From the NCBI RefSeq assembly GCF_900538805.1, contig NZ_UPZP01000077.1, positions 1 through 11,699 on the forward strand: DNA of 11,699 nucleotides, read 5' to 3'. Made by a program: the position numbers and the translations under genes. Each line of letters opens with the position of its first letter. Position 1 is the stretch's first letter. The stretch is from an uncultured Dialister sp. (lineage in GTDB: Bacteria > Bacillota > Negativicutes > Veillonellales > Dialisteraceae). Under the pieces are notes generated by a model. That model worked only from the letters and a program-made list of their open reading frames with translations. It did no database searches and was not told the origin of the DNA. Below, piece by piece: positions 1 through 7,820 of this stretch.

Positions 1-40
1 TTACGCGCCGCGGTTAGGATAGGCCCTTTGGGCCGCATAA

Positions 41-78
41 GAAGAACCACCAGCTATGCTGGTGGGTTTCTTTTTTTT
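41..78 (+). terminator. Rho-independent terminator of an upstream gene
   Basis: An 8-bp perfect stem (47-54 with 58-65, loop TAT) is extended at its base by A-T pairs around one bulged G. It is followed by a run of eight T (71-78). It must end transcription of a gene lying left of the window. Bases 1-40 may hold the last codons of that gene: stops occur at 15-17 and 20-22 in two frames, but nothing identifies the product. A small hairpin, GGCCC-TTT-GGGCC, lies at 22-34. Confidence 0.8.
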
Positions 79-80
79 AT

Positions 81-262
81 GGAGACAGGGAGGGGCGGTG
101 CTTTCCTGTATTCCCGAAGGGGCCTGCCGCTGCGCGGCAGAGGGGCTTATGGCATCCATCGGGCCTTCCGGTCCTTTGTGCCAAGGGCTGTGGCCGCAAG
201 AGTAAAGAGGCGGGGAGCCAATCCCCAATCCCAGTCTCCAGTCTCCAGCCCCCCCAGTCTCC
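81..262. repeat. Repeat-like intergenic segment with similar inverted ends
   Basis: The left end (81-98) and the reverse complement of the right end (245-262) agree at 14 of 18 positions, both beginning GGAGAC. Inside are a perfect 7-bp hairpin with a TGC loop (124-140) and a GGGCC-TTCC-GGTCC hairpin (160-173, one G-T pair). On the right are three copies of AGTCTCC (233-239, 240-246, 256-262). It sits between the upstream terminator and the recJ promoter and has no credible coding content; the open frames crossing it are low-complexity. A small non-autonomous repeat is an inference; no target-site duplication is evident. Confidence 0.45.
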
Positions 263-303
263 AATCCTGACTTTTTATTGAGAATGATAATATGCGGTAG
301 TCA

Positions 304-332
304 TTGAGAATAGGAATAAAAGGTGATAAAAT
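304..332 (+). promoter_or_regulatory. Sigma-A-type promoter for the recJ operon
   Basis: The -35 box is TTGAGA (304-309), followed by a 17-nt spacer and a -10 box TAAAAT (327-332). The predicted start is near 339, giving a leader of about 30 nt before recJ. The nonamer ATTGAGAAT occurs twice, at 277-285 and 303-311, the second copy overlapping the -35 box. GAGAATGATAAT at 280-291 resembles half of a Fur-type operator, but no matching second half is seen. Confidence 0.65.
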
Positions 333-368
333 AGACAGGAAAATAGGTATGAGAATTGAGGATTTTTT

Positions 369-2378
369 ATGAATAGAGACAAGCAGAACTATAAATGGCA
401 TATCAAAATCCATAGGGAAAGGGAGGAGATTCCTTCTTTTTTCGCTTCCCATGGCATTCCAAGGGAGCTCTCGCGGATTCTTCTGCACCGGGGCATTGAC
501 AGTGAAGAGAAGCTGTCCCATTTCCTTTATGATAATCTGGAGAATCTGTCGGATCCTTTTCTTATGAAAGGCATGAAGGAGGCGGTGGATCGCATTCTGC
601 AGGCCATAGATAATCATGAAAAAATCGTGGTCTATGGGGACTATGATGTGGATGGAATCACCTCTACTTCCATTATGATGCGCTGCCTTTCTTCTCTTGG
701 GGCTGATAAGGGGTACTACATTCCCCAGAGGGAAAAGGAAGGGTACGGATTGAACCGGGAGGCAGTGCAGCATCTGGCGGATGAAGGATACAGCCTTTTG
801 ATTACGGTGGACTGCGGCATCAGTTCCGCCGCCCTTATCAGCGAAGCGCCGAAGGGGCTGGATATTATCGTCACCGACCATCATACGCCACCGGAGGTGC
901 TTCCTTCCTGCGTGGCGGTTTTAAATCCCCATCAAAAAGACTGCCCCTATCCCTATAAGGAGCTGGCAGGATGCGGCGTGGCTTATACTCTCTGCCGGGG
1001 GCTGTATCTGAAGCGGTTTGGCAGGGATTATGACGATACGGTGGAACTGGCGGCTCTTGGTACCATTGCCGATGTGGTGTCCCTTACCGGAGAAAACCGG
1101 ATTCTTGTGAAGGAGGGAATGAAGCGGTTCATCCATACGCCCATCAAGGGGCTGGCGGCGCTTCTCAAGGCTTCCGGCATTGTCCACGATGATACCACTT
1201 CTATCAAGCGGGCGGACCAGGTGTCTTTCGGACTGGCGCCGAGGCTTAATGCGGCAGGCCGCATTGCCCATGCCTCCGAGGGGGTTCGGCTCATGACCAC
1301 GGAGTCTTCGGAAGAAGCGGAAAGGCTGGCGCAGAAGCTTTGTGAAATCAACACCACCAGACAGCAGATTGAGCGGGACATTTTCGAGCAGGCAAAGAGC
1401 CGCATGGCGGAGCTTGGCATAGAAAAGGACATGGCCCTGGTGGTGGATGGAAAGGACTGGCATCCCGGTGTTATTGGCATCGTGGCGTCCCGTATTCTGG
1501 AGTCCTGCCATCGGCCGGTATTTGTGCTTACCGTAAGGGATGGCGTAGGGAAGGGGTCCTGCCGGAGCATTCCTGCTTTTAATATTTACGAAGCCCTTTC
1601 CGCCCAGTCGGACATTCTGCTTCAGTTTGGCGGCCATAAAATGGCAGCGGGTTTTTCCATTGCCGAGGAGAAGATACCGGAGTTCCGGCGGCGCATGAAT
1701 GAGTACGCTGCGTCGGTTTTGACAGAGGAGGACTGCATTCCGGTGCTGGATGTGGAGGAGGAACTCACTATGGAAGATGTGGGCCTCGATTTCATCCATT
1801 CCCTTGACCTTCTGGAACCCTGCGGCGCTGACAATCCGAAGCCCCTCTTTGCTATGAACCATGCCTTTGTGGAAACAGCCCGGCACATGGGCGCTGACGG
1901 ACGGCATTTCAAATGCCAGCTCTCCGGAAAAGAGGGCCTGGTGGATGCCATTTTCTGGGGCGTCGGGGAGGAGAGTCCCTGCCAGGCAGGGGATGTGGTG
2001 GACCTGGTTTTCGAACCGGAGGTGCATGAATGGTACGGCGAGCATGTGCAGCTCATCGGCAAGGACATCCGGCAGGAAGAGGTCTGTCTCCTCACCCGGG
2101 ATTACCTGGCCGATGTATACCGGAAGCTCATGGTGATTCTCCGCAGCATGGCCAAGCCGGTGAGGGAGGTTCATTACCTGATGAGAAAGAAATATGGCTT
2201 TGAACCGGTGAAGATGGGCATGGCTCTGGCGGTGTTCGAGGAGCTGGAAATCCTGTCCCGGTTCAGTCGGAACGGCGAGGATTTCTACCAGAAGCGGATG
2301 GTGAGCCGCAAACTTGATCTTTTAACTTCTTCTATTTATAGAAAACACATGACCCGGGGAGGTGGACGAAATGAATGA
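369..2378 (+). CDS. recJ: Single-stranded-DNA-specific 5'-3' exonuclease RecJ
   Basis: RecJ degrades single-stranded DNA 5' to 3' with Mn2+/Mg2+ in recombinational repair and mismatch excision, in the cytoplasm. The 669-residue product shows the DHH phosphoesterase core: DYDVDG at 91-96, VDCG at 147-150, DHH at 170-172, and ALGTIADVVSL at 229-239. The linker to DHHA1 carries RLNAAGRI (292-299). The DHHA1 domain has DWHPGVIGIVASRI (363-376) and QFGGHKMAAGFS (419-430). An OB-fold-like region follows at about 460-568, with a Firmicutes-style C-terminal tail. It is longer than E. coli RecJ (577) and shorter than B. subtilis RecJ (786). The ATG at 369 has GAGG at 358-361. The stop overlaps the rel start by 8 nt, implying translational coupling. 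All catalytic motifs appear intact. Confidence 0.96.
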   Translation: MNRDKQNYKWHIKIHREREEIPSFFASHGIPRELSRILLHRGIDSEEKLSHFLYDNLENLSDPFLMKGMKEAVDRILQAIDNHEKIVVYGDYDVDGITSTSIMMRCLSSLGADKGYYIPQREKEGYGLNREAVQHLADEGYSLLITVDCGISSAALISEAPKGLDIIVTDHHTPPEVLPSCVAVLNPHQKDCPYPYKELAGCGVAYTLCRGLYLKRFGRDYDDTVELAALGTIADVVSLTGENRILVKEGMKRFIHTPIKGLAALLKASGIVHDDTTSIKRADQVSFGLAPRLNAAGRIAHASEGVRLMTTESSEEAERLAQKLCEINTTRQQIERDIFEQAKSRMAELGIEKDMALVVDGKDWHPGVIGIVASRILESCHRPVFVLTVRDGVGKGSCRSIPAFNIYEALSAQSDILLQFGGHKMAAGFSIAEEKIPEFRRRMNEYAASVLTEEDCIPVLDVEEELTMEDVGLDFIHSLDLLEPCGADNPKPLFAMNHAFVETARHMGADGRHFKCQLSGKEGLVDAIFWGVGEESPCQAGDVVDLVFEPEVHEWYGEHVQLIGKDIRQEEVCLLTRDYLADVYRKLMVILRSMAKPVREVHYLMRKKYGFEPVKMGMALAVFEELEILSRFSRNGEDFYQKRMVSRKLDLLTSSIYRKHMTRGGGRNE

Positions 2379-4767
2379 AATCACGGATAAAAAGGAAAAT
2401 ATACAGGAAGAGGAACCGGCCCTTCCGAAAACCACCAATCTGGCCGGCGTATTTAACCAGAACCTGAATGAGGAAACTATCCATACCGATGCATCCGCTT
2501 CCACGCTGGCTGAATTCCTGATCCACCAGGAAGAGTATGTGGAAAGGCAGAAGCAGAAGAAGGACTGGGGCGGCGAGAAGGAAGAAGAATACAAGCGCCT
2601 CATGGATAAGGTGAAGACCTATATCAAGGATGAAAAGAGTCTGGAGGCTATCCAGGAGGCCTATGAGCTGGCCAGCAAGGCCCATGCGGCCCAGGTCCGG
2701 GCCACCGGTGAGCCCTATATTATCCATCCCCTGGCGGTGGCCTACATTCTGGCGGAGCTGGAAATGGATCCCCAGGGCATTATGGCCGCCCTCCTCCACG
2801 ATGTGGTGGAGGATACGGAATATACGCTGGAAGATATTAAGATGATGTTTGGCGAAGAGGTGGCTTTCCTGGTGGACGGGGTGACAAAACTCTCCCAGTT
2901 CCACTACAAGGACAAGGAAGATCAGCAGCTGGAAAATTTCCGTAAAATGTTCCTGGCCATGGCCAAGGATATCCGGGTGGTTGTCATCAAGCTGGCGGAC
3001 CGCCTCCACAATATGCGTACCCTTGGTGTATTCCGCAGGGAAAAGCAGCAGCGCATTGCCAAGGAAACCATTGAAATCTATGCGCCCCTGGCTCACCGTT
3101 TGGGGATTTACAACATTAAGTGGGAACTGGAGGATCTCTGTTTCCATTACCTGCACCCGGAGGAATACTATGACCTGGTGCGGCAGATGAAGCAGAAAAG
3201 GAAGGCCCGGGAGGAAATCGTCAATGATACCATGCGGGTGCTCCACGACCACATCGAAGAAGCAGGCATTAAAGCTACTATCACCGGCAGGCCTAAGCAT
3301 TTCTACAGCATTTACAAAAAAATGAAAAGGGATAATAAAGATTTGTCCCAGATTTACGACCTCTATGCGGTGCGTGTCATTGTGGATACCATTCCCCAGT
3401 GCTATGCGGTGCTGGGCATTGCCCACTCCCTGTGGAAGCCGCTGCCCAACCGTTTCAAGGATTACATTGCTGTGCCGAAACCCAATATGTACCAGTCCCT
3501 CCATACCACCGTCATCGGTACGAAGGGGCAGCCGGTAGAAATCCAGATCCGCACCTGGGAAATGCACCACATTTCCGAATACGGCGTGGCGGCCCACTGG
3601 CGGTACAAGGAAGGAAAGCAGGCGGGTTCCAAGGATTTCGACGCGAAAATCAGCTGGCTCCGCCGTATTCTGGAATGGCAGGATACAAGCAATCCCAAGG
3701 AATTTATGAACGCATTGAAGCTGGATGTATTCTCCGATGAAGTCTTTGTCTTCACACCAAAGGGGGATGTCATCAACCTGCCGAAGGGTTCCATTCCTAT
3801 TGACTTTGCCTACCGTATCCATACGGAGGTAGGCAATCGCTGTGTGGGAGCCAAGGTAAATAATAAAATCGTTCCTCTGGATACGAAGCTGAAAAACGGT
3901 GATATCGTTTCCATTATTACTTCCAAAACAGGAAAGCCCAGCTACGACTGGATTAATATGGTGGGCGCCGCCGACTCCAAGGCGAAAATCAGAAGCTGGT
4001 TCAAGAAAGAGAACCGCAGCGAAAATATTTCCAGAGGTCAGGAGGCCCTGATCGAGGAAGCGGACCGGCTGGGCTATGAGTGGAAGAAGCTCATTGCTAA
4101 AGACCGCCTTGCCCAGGTGGCCAGGACCTTCAACAATATGAGCACCGAAGACATGCTGGCGTCCGTAGGATTTGGCGGCGTGGCGGTGAAGAGCGTCATC
4201 CTGAAGCTCACGGAGCTTTACAAGCGGGAGCTGAATGAGGAGAAGCCCGTGGCCCAGAAGACCGCCAAAGCCTTGGAAAATCTGAAAATGCGGAACGTGA
4301 AGACCCGCTCCAACAGCGGCGTGCTGGTGAAGGGGGAAGAAGGACTGGTGGTGCACCTGTCCAAGTGCTGCAACCCCGTGCCCGGCGATGATATCGTCGG
4401 ATTTGTCACCCGCGGCCGCGGCGTGTCGGTGCATCGGGCGGACTGTCCCAATGCCATCAATTTCCCTGACAAGGACCGTATGATTGACGTATCCTGGGAA
4501 GAGCAGACAAGCAGCATGTTCCTGGTGACCATCGAGGTTATCAGCTATGACAGGACCGGCCTCATGGCGGATATCCTGGCGGCGCTGACGGAAATGAAAC
4601 TTTCCGTTTCCAAGGCCAATGTAAAAGTAGAAAACAACGGCATGGCAGTCATGCATCTGGGCATCCAGATCAAGGACCTGCAGCAGCTGGATTATATTAT
4701 GACGAAAATCAGAAGAATCAAGGGCGTCCATTCAGTGAGACGCATGCATTCCGTTCAGGGAGAATAA
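2371..4767 (+). CDS. rel: Bifunctional (p)ppGpp synthetase/hydrolase Rel
   Basis: Rel makes (p)ppGpp from ATP and GDP/GTP on stalled ribosomes and hydrolyses it when starvation ends. The 798-residue product has the full long-RSH architecture. The HD hydrolase domain (about 70-220) contains HD at 143-144 within HDVVEDT. The synthetase domain (about 270-420) has RFKD at 361-364, the RxKD signature of bifunctional enzymes, and EIQIRT at 390-395. TGS begins near 456, the conserved-cysteine domain has CC at 666-667 and C692, and ACT begins near 717. I choose ATG 2371: GGGGAGG (2356-2362) lies 8 nt upstream. An in-frame GTG at 2362 would overlap that Shine-Dalgarno sequence. The start lies inside the end of recJ. 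In B. subtilis apt separates recJ and relA; here it is absent. Confidence 0.96.
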   Translation: MNEITDKKENIQEEEPALPKTTNLAGVFNQNLNEETIHTDASASTLAEFLIHQEEYVERQKQKKDWGGEKEEEYKRLMDKVKTYIKDEKSLEAIQEAYELASKAHAAQVRATGEPYIIHPLAVAYILAELEMDPQGIMAALLHDVVEDTEYTLEDIKMMFGEEVAFLVDGVTKLSQFHYKDKEDQQLENFRKMFLAMAKDIRVVVIKLADRLHNMRTLGVFRREKQQRIAKETIEIYAPLAHRLGIYNIKWELEDLCFHYLHPEEYYDLVRQMKQKRKAREEIVNDTMRVLHDHIEEAGIKATITGRPKHFYSIYKKMKRDNKDLSQIYDLYAVRVIVDTIPQCYAVLGIAHSLWKPLPNRFKDYIAVPKPNMYQSLHTTVIGTKGQPVEIQIRTWEMHHISEYGVAAHWRYKEGKQAGSKDFDAKISWLRRILEWQDTSNPKEFMNALKLDVFSDEVFVFTPKGDVINLPKGSIPIDFAYRIHTEVGNRCVGAKVNNKIVPLDTKLKNGDIVSIITSKTGKPSYDWINMVGAADSKAKIRSWFKKENRSENISRGQEALIEEADRLGYEWKKLIAKDRLAQVARTFNNMSTEDMLASVGFGGVAVKSVILKLTELYKRELNEEKPVAQKTAKALENLKMRNVKTRSNSGVLVKGEEGLVVHLSKCCNPVPGDDIVGFVTRGRGVSVHRADCPNAINFPDKDRMIDVSWEEQTSSMFLVTIEVISYDRTGLMADILAALTEMKLSVSKANVKVENNGMAVMHLGIQIKDLQQLDYIMTKIRRIKGVHSVRRMHSVQGE

Positions 4768-4769
4768 GT

Positions 4770-5219
4770 ATGAGAGCAGTTGTACAGCGCTGTAACTGGT
4801 GCAGAGTGGATTCGGAGGGGAAAGAAGTTTCCTCCATCGGGAAGGGCCTTTCCGTCCTTCTTGGCGTGAAAAAGGGAGATACCGAAAGGGACGCAGACTA
4901 TATCGCCGATAAAATCCTGCACCTTCGCATTTTTGAAGACGAAGCGGGAAAATTGAACCTGTCCCTTCTGGATATCAAAGGGGAACTTTCCATCGTTTCC
5001 CAGTTTACCCTCTACGGCGATGCCCGCCATGGCAGGCGGCCCAGCTTTACCGAGGCCGAAGCGCCGGACAGGGCGGATGCACTCTACCGCAAAGTGGTGG
5101 AAAAGTGCGAAAGCGAAGGCCTCACCGTGGGCACCGGCGTTTTCCGCACCTATATGAAGGTGGCTTTGGAAAATGACGGGCCCGTCACCATTCTTCTTGA
5201 CAGTGAAAAGAATTTTTGA
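4770..5219 (+). CDS. dtd: D-aminoacyl-tRNA deacylase
   Basis: DTD removes D-amino acids, and glycine from mischarged tRNA-Ala, by hydrolysing the aminoacyl ester; it is a cytoplasmic dimer. The 149-residue length is typical. SQFTL (77-81) and the Gly-cisPro motif in NDGPVT (135-140) form the chiral-proofreading site, and Arg7, which supports the cis-Pro in known structures, is kept. Two usually conserved segments differ. After VVQR the protein reads CNWCRV instead of the common VxxASV-type strand. Before MKV it reads FRTY where FGAD-like sequence is usual. The start is 2 nt after the rel stop, with AGGGAGA at 4757-4763. The rel-dtd pairing is the standard Firmicutes arrangement. Confidence 0.94.
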   Translation: MRAVVQRCNWCRVDSEGKEVSSIGKGLSVLLGVKKGDTERDADYIADKILHLRIFEDEAGKLNLSLLDIKGELSIVSQFTLYGDARHGRRPSFTEAEAPDRADALYRKVVEKCESEGLTVGTGVFRTYMKVALENDGPVTILLDSEKNF

Positions 5220-5231
5220 AACCGGGGTTAT

Positions 5232-5876
5232 ATGATGAAGATTATGTACATGGTCCTTGGACCTTTTATGACAAATACATATATCCTGTACAATGAGGAA
5301 ACCATGGAAGGTCTGGTGGTGGATCCTTCTTTTTCACCGGAGCAATATATCAAGGCCATTGAAGAAAAGAAAATCCACCTTACCTCCATTTTCCTTACCC
5401 ACGCCCATGTGGACCATATGGCCGGTATGAACGAGCTTAGGAAAGCCTTTCCGGAGGCCAGGATGTACATGGATAAAAGGGACAGACCCTTCCTTCGGGA
5501 CCCGGAGAGGAACCTTTCCTACATGTTTCCTACGCCCACCCTGGTGGACGACGCCGATGTGTGGGTGAAGGACGGCGATGAAATCGAAACCTCGGGTTAT
5601 ACATTCCAGGTCATCGACACGTCCGGCCATACACCCGGCGGGATTTCCTTCTATCTGAAGAAGGAAGGCATCGTATTTACGGGAGACTCCCTTTTTCAGG
5701 GCTCCATCGGCCGCACCGATTTCCCCGGCGGCAGTATGAAAGAACTCACCGGCAGTATCAGGAAGAACCTTTTTGCCCTGCCGGACAGCACGGTGGTCCT
5801 TTCCGGACACGGTGAACAGACCACCATCGGACAGGAAAAGAGGACAAATCCCTTCCTCACCGGAGGCATCCTATGA
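5232..5876 (+). CDS. Metallo-beta-lactamase fold hydrolase, glyoxalase II-like
   Basis: A 214-residue single-domain hydrolase of the YcbL/GloB-like group, which hydrolyses thioester or related substrates using two metal ions. Metal ligands are visible: HAHVDH at 57-62, His133 in SGHTPGG, Asp152 in FTGDSLF, and His193 in SGHGEQT. The ending GQEKRTNPFL is typical of this short subgroup, which lacks the C-terminal substrate domain of classical glyoxalase II, so the true substrate cannot be told. Two consecutive ATG codons (5232, 5235) are possible starts; the ribosome site is weak (GGGG at 5224-5227). It begins 12 nt after dtd. Its stop overlaps the next start as ATGA. In B. subtilis the locus carries a different gene here. 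Confidence 0.9.
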   Translation: MMKIMYMVLGPFMTNTYILYNEETMEGLVVDPSFSPEQYIKAIEEKKIHLTSIFLTHAHVDHMAGMNELRKAFPEARMYMDKRDRPFLRDPERNLSYMFPTPTLVDDADVWVKDGDEIETSGYTFQVIDTSGHTPGGISFYLKKEGIVFTGDSLFQGSIGRTDFPGGSMKELTGSIRKNLFALPDSTVVLSGHGEQTTIGQEKRTNPFLTGGIL

Positions 5877-6925
5877 AATGGGGCGTTGAATTCTGGCTGC
5901 GGGTGGCCATTGCGGCAGGTTTTACGGCCATCATTATTGCGGCGCCGTCGGTGCTCTTTCCCTTCGTTGTGTCTCTTATTATCACCACCCTTTTGAACCC
6001 CGTGGCCCATGCGGTGTATGGACAGGCACAGAAAATGGGATGGAAGAAGTTTCCCTACGACTTTGCCATCCTTTTTTCCTTTGCCCTTTTCATTGCGGTG
6101 ATTTACCTCATCGGCGTCCACATTTTTGTACCTTTCATTTCTGAATTCCAGGAATTCATCAAAAGCGTACCGGGCATGCTGGCCGCAGTGCAGCAGGCCA
6201 TTCCGGAGCTGGAAAAGCAGTACCAGCTTTCCCTCATGCCGCCGGAAGCGAAATCCCTTCTGGCCCGCATCCTGCAGGACATCGGAGAATATACCCTGCG
6301 TATTGCTTCCTTCAGCCTGTCTGCCATTTTCAGCTTTGCCAGCACGGTGGTGGAACTCATCGTGGTTCCCTTCATCACCTTCTACATGATGAAAAGGGGC
6401 GGCTATTTCGTAAACGCATTCATCCATATTTTCCCGGACCGTTTCCATAACCATCTGGAAGAACTCTTTAAGGAAATCCATTTCGTCCTGAATGCCTACA
6501 TCCGGGGCCAGCTTCTTCTTTCCACCCTTATGGCAGTGGTGGTATTCATAGGCATGTGGTCCCTCCATATTCCTTATCCCCTGGTCATCGGCCTTTTAGC
6601 GGGCATTGTGGAAATGATTCCGTTAATCGGGCCGATTATCGGCGCCATCCCGCCGGTACTCCTGGGTCTTCTCCAGGGGACGGCCGTCATGCTGCAGGTC
6701 ATCGTATTCTATGTCATCGTGCAGCAGGTGGACGGCCACTTCGTCATGCCAAAGCTCATGGGGAGTATTATTAACGTGCACCCCGTGGCTATCATTGCCG
6801 GCGTCCTCATCGGCGGCAAAATTTTCGGCGTTCTGGGCATGATGATTGCAGTCCCCCTGGTGGCGGTGCTGCAGATTCTTTTGAAGCACATGTGGTTTTA
6901 TGACAGATATAAAAAAGTAAGATAA
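5873..6925 (+). CDS. AI-2E family transporter (PerM/YdiK-like membrane protein)
   Basis: A 350-residue polytopic inner-membrane protein of the AI-2E family. Members have been linked to autoinducer-2 export, Na+/H+ exchange or solute permeation, so the substrate here is unknown. Hydrophobic segments occur at about 8-45 (two helices), 62-90, 145-172, 212-232, 234-270 (GIVEMIPLIGPIIGAIPP), 271-285 and 305-340. An amphipathic, less hydrophobic stretch lies at about 91-140. The family signature QQVDGHFVMPKLMGSIINVHP begins at residue 284, followed by a glycine-rich final helix pair. It overlaps the preceding stop by 4 nt, so it is probably translated by termination-reinitiation. No substrate-specific residue can be assigned. 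Confidence 0.9.
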   Translation: MKWGVEFWLRVAIAAGFTAIIIAAPSVLFPFVVSLIITTLLNPVAHAVYGQAQKMGWKKFPYDFAILFSFALFIAVIYLIGVHIFVPFISEFQEFIKSVPGMLAAVQQAIPELEKQYQLSLMPPEAKSLLARILQDIGEYTLRIASFSLSAIFSFASTVVELIVVPFITFYMMKRGGYFVNAFIHIFPDRFHNHLEELFKEIHFVLNAYIRGQLLLSTLMAVVVFIGMWSLHIPYPLVIGLLAGIVEMIPLIGPIIGAIPPVLLGLLQGTAVMLQVIVFYVIVQQVDGHFVMPKLMGSIINVHPVAIIAGVLIGGKIFGVLGMMIAVPLVAVLQILLKHMWFYDRYKKVR

Positions 6926-6935
6926 TGGAGGGATT

Positions 6936-7403
6936 ATGCGTAACATGAAGAAATCAACCATTATGAACACCCTGAAAAAGAAAATCAGGGAGCATAAATA
7001 CAAATTCACCACCCAGCGCCAGATCATCCTGCAGGCCTTCCTGGACAGCAAGGAAAACCATATGAGCGCCGAAGACGTGTATGAAATGGTGCGGGATGAA
7101 AACCCCGATATCGGTCTGGCCACAGTGTACCGTTCCCTGGAACTCTTCACCCATCTGGAACTCTTGAAAAAACTGGACTTCGGCGACGGCAGGAGCCGCT
7201 ATGAATTAAACGACCATAACCTGTCCCACTCCCACCATCATCTCATCTGCCTTGGCTGCGGCAAGGTGACGGAATTCTCCTACGACTTCCTTAATGAGGT
7301 CAAGGAAAAAATCAAAAAAGAAAACGGTTTTGATATCGTGGACTACCAGCTCAAATTCTACGGCTACTGCAAGGACTGTGCAAAGAAGAACCAGAATCTG
7401 TGA
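6936..7403 (+). CDS. fur: Fur family metal-dependent transcriptional repressor
   Basis: A 155-residue Fur-family dimeric repressor. The winged helix lies at about 15-92, with recognition-helix sequence GLATVYRSLEL at 60-70. The dimerisation domain has the metal-binding stretch HSHHH (98-102) and two structural zinc pairs, CLGC (105-108) and CKDC (145-148). Residue 113 in VTEF is Glu, as usual in Fur; PerR has Asp here for peroxide sensing, so PerR is less likely. Zur or another metal specificity is not excluded. ATG 6936 is only 4 nt from GGAGG (6927-6931). ATG 6945 would have a 13-nt gap, so the N-terminus may start at residue 4. It is the last gene of the run, 10 nt after the AI-2E gene. 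Confidence 0.88.
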   Translation: MRNMKKSTIMNTLKKKIREHKYKFTTQRQIILQAFLDSKENHMSAEDVYEMVRDENPDIGLATVYRSLELFTHLELLKKLDFGDGRSRYELNDHNLSHSHHHLICLGCGKVTEFSYDFLNEVKEKIKKENGFDIVDYQLKFYGYCKDCAKKNQNL

Positions 7404-7408
7404 GGAAG

Positions 7409-7520
7409 CGCCCTTACGGGCGTAAGGGTTCTTAGGTTTAACGGGGCTTTCGCCCCCCGAGGGTTCTCAGGTTTGACATGGCCTGCGGCCATGAGGGTTG
7501 TGGTGGGCGGCTCCGCCGCC
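7409..7520 (+). repeat. Linker/hairpin composite repeat, copy 1
   Basis: Four hairpins alternate with three related linkers. Hairpins: CGCCC-TTAC-GGGCG (7409-7422), GGGGC-TTTC-GCCCC (7443-7456), ATGGCC-TGC-GGCCAT (7478-7492) and GGCGGC-TCC-GCCGCC (7506-7520). Linkers: TAAGGGTTCTTAGGTTTAAC (7423-7442), GAGGGTTCTCAGGTTTGAC (7459-7477) and GAGGGTTGTGGTG (7493-7505). The period is about 34-36 nt. It begins 5 nt after the fur stop. A second copy with the same linkers but different hairpin arms lies at 11605-11699. Confidence 0.8.
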
Positions 7521-7569
7521 AATATAAAAAACTTTAAAATGGGGCTTCACCCGTGGGAGAACAGGCAAA

Positions 7570-7639
7570 TCGCCCTGCGGGCGAGAAAAGCGCCCCCTTT
7601 GGTGGCTGGCGCCACCACCTTTCCCCCTCTTCGAGGGGG
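7570..7639. repeat. Three perfect hairpins in a row
   Basis: TCGCCC-TGC-GGGCGA (7570-7584), GGTGGC-TGGC-GCCACC (7601-7616) and CCCCCTC-TTC-GAGGGGG (7623-7639). The second hairpin is followed directly by ACCTTTCCCC (7617-7626), close to the ACCTTCCCC flank of the paired elements at 7844 and 7958. Confidence 0.7.
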
Positions 7640-7647
7640 CACTATGG

Positions 7648-7737
7648 GTGCTCAGCACTGTGCCACATCATACCATGGGTAAGCGTAGAGCGGTTTATTC
7701 TCCCCCCTGAATAGGGCGGGAGTCCCGCGAAGCGGGA
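7648..7737. repeat. Further short hairpins
   Basis: GTGC-TCA-GCAC lies at 7648-7658. An interrupted stem CTCCC/GGGAG enclosing CCT-GAAT-AGG spans 7700-7722. TCCCGC-GAA-GCGGGA lies at 7723-7737, directly abutting the previous stem. No coding function is seen. Confidence 0.6.
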
Positions 7738-7820
7738 TAGGGGGTGGCGAACGCAGTGAGCCAATCAGCAGAATGTTTATCATGCCATATGATACAGGAA
7801 GTCAATCCCGTAACGTCAGG

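Noticed and set aside
1..22. 3' end of an upstream coding gene
   Set aside because: Stops exist at 15-17 and 20-22, but five or six codons cannot identify a gene or a frame.
147..884. 245-codon minus-strand frame running from recJ into the upstream repeat
   Set aside because: Most of it is antisense to recJ and the rest is low-complexity repeat sequence; no domain is visible.
921..2174. 417-codon open frame on the minus strand opposite recJ
   Set aside because: A shadow of recJ with no recognisable motifs.
2362..2370. GTG at 2362 as the rel start
   Set aside because: It overlaps the strong GGGGAGG ribosome site; ATG 2371 has ideal spacing.
2332..4731. 799-codon open frame on the minus strand opposite rel
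   Set aside because: It mirrors rel codon for codon, has no family features, and rel has intact HD, synthetase, TGS and ACT motifs. It is a by-product of codon bias.
6936..7403. PerR instead of Fur
   Set aside because: Glu at residue 113 (VTEF) replaces the Asp needed for PerR-type peroxide sensing, although experimental specificity is unknown.
7409..7520. CRISPR array
   Set aside because: There are only three non-identical linkers, the spacer positions are palindromes rather than unique sequence, and no cas genes are near.
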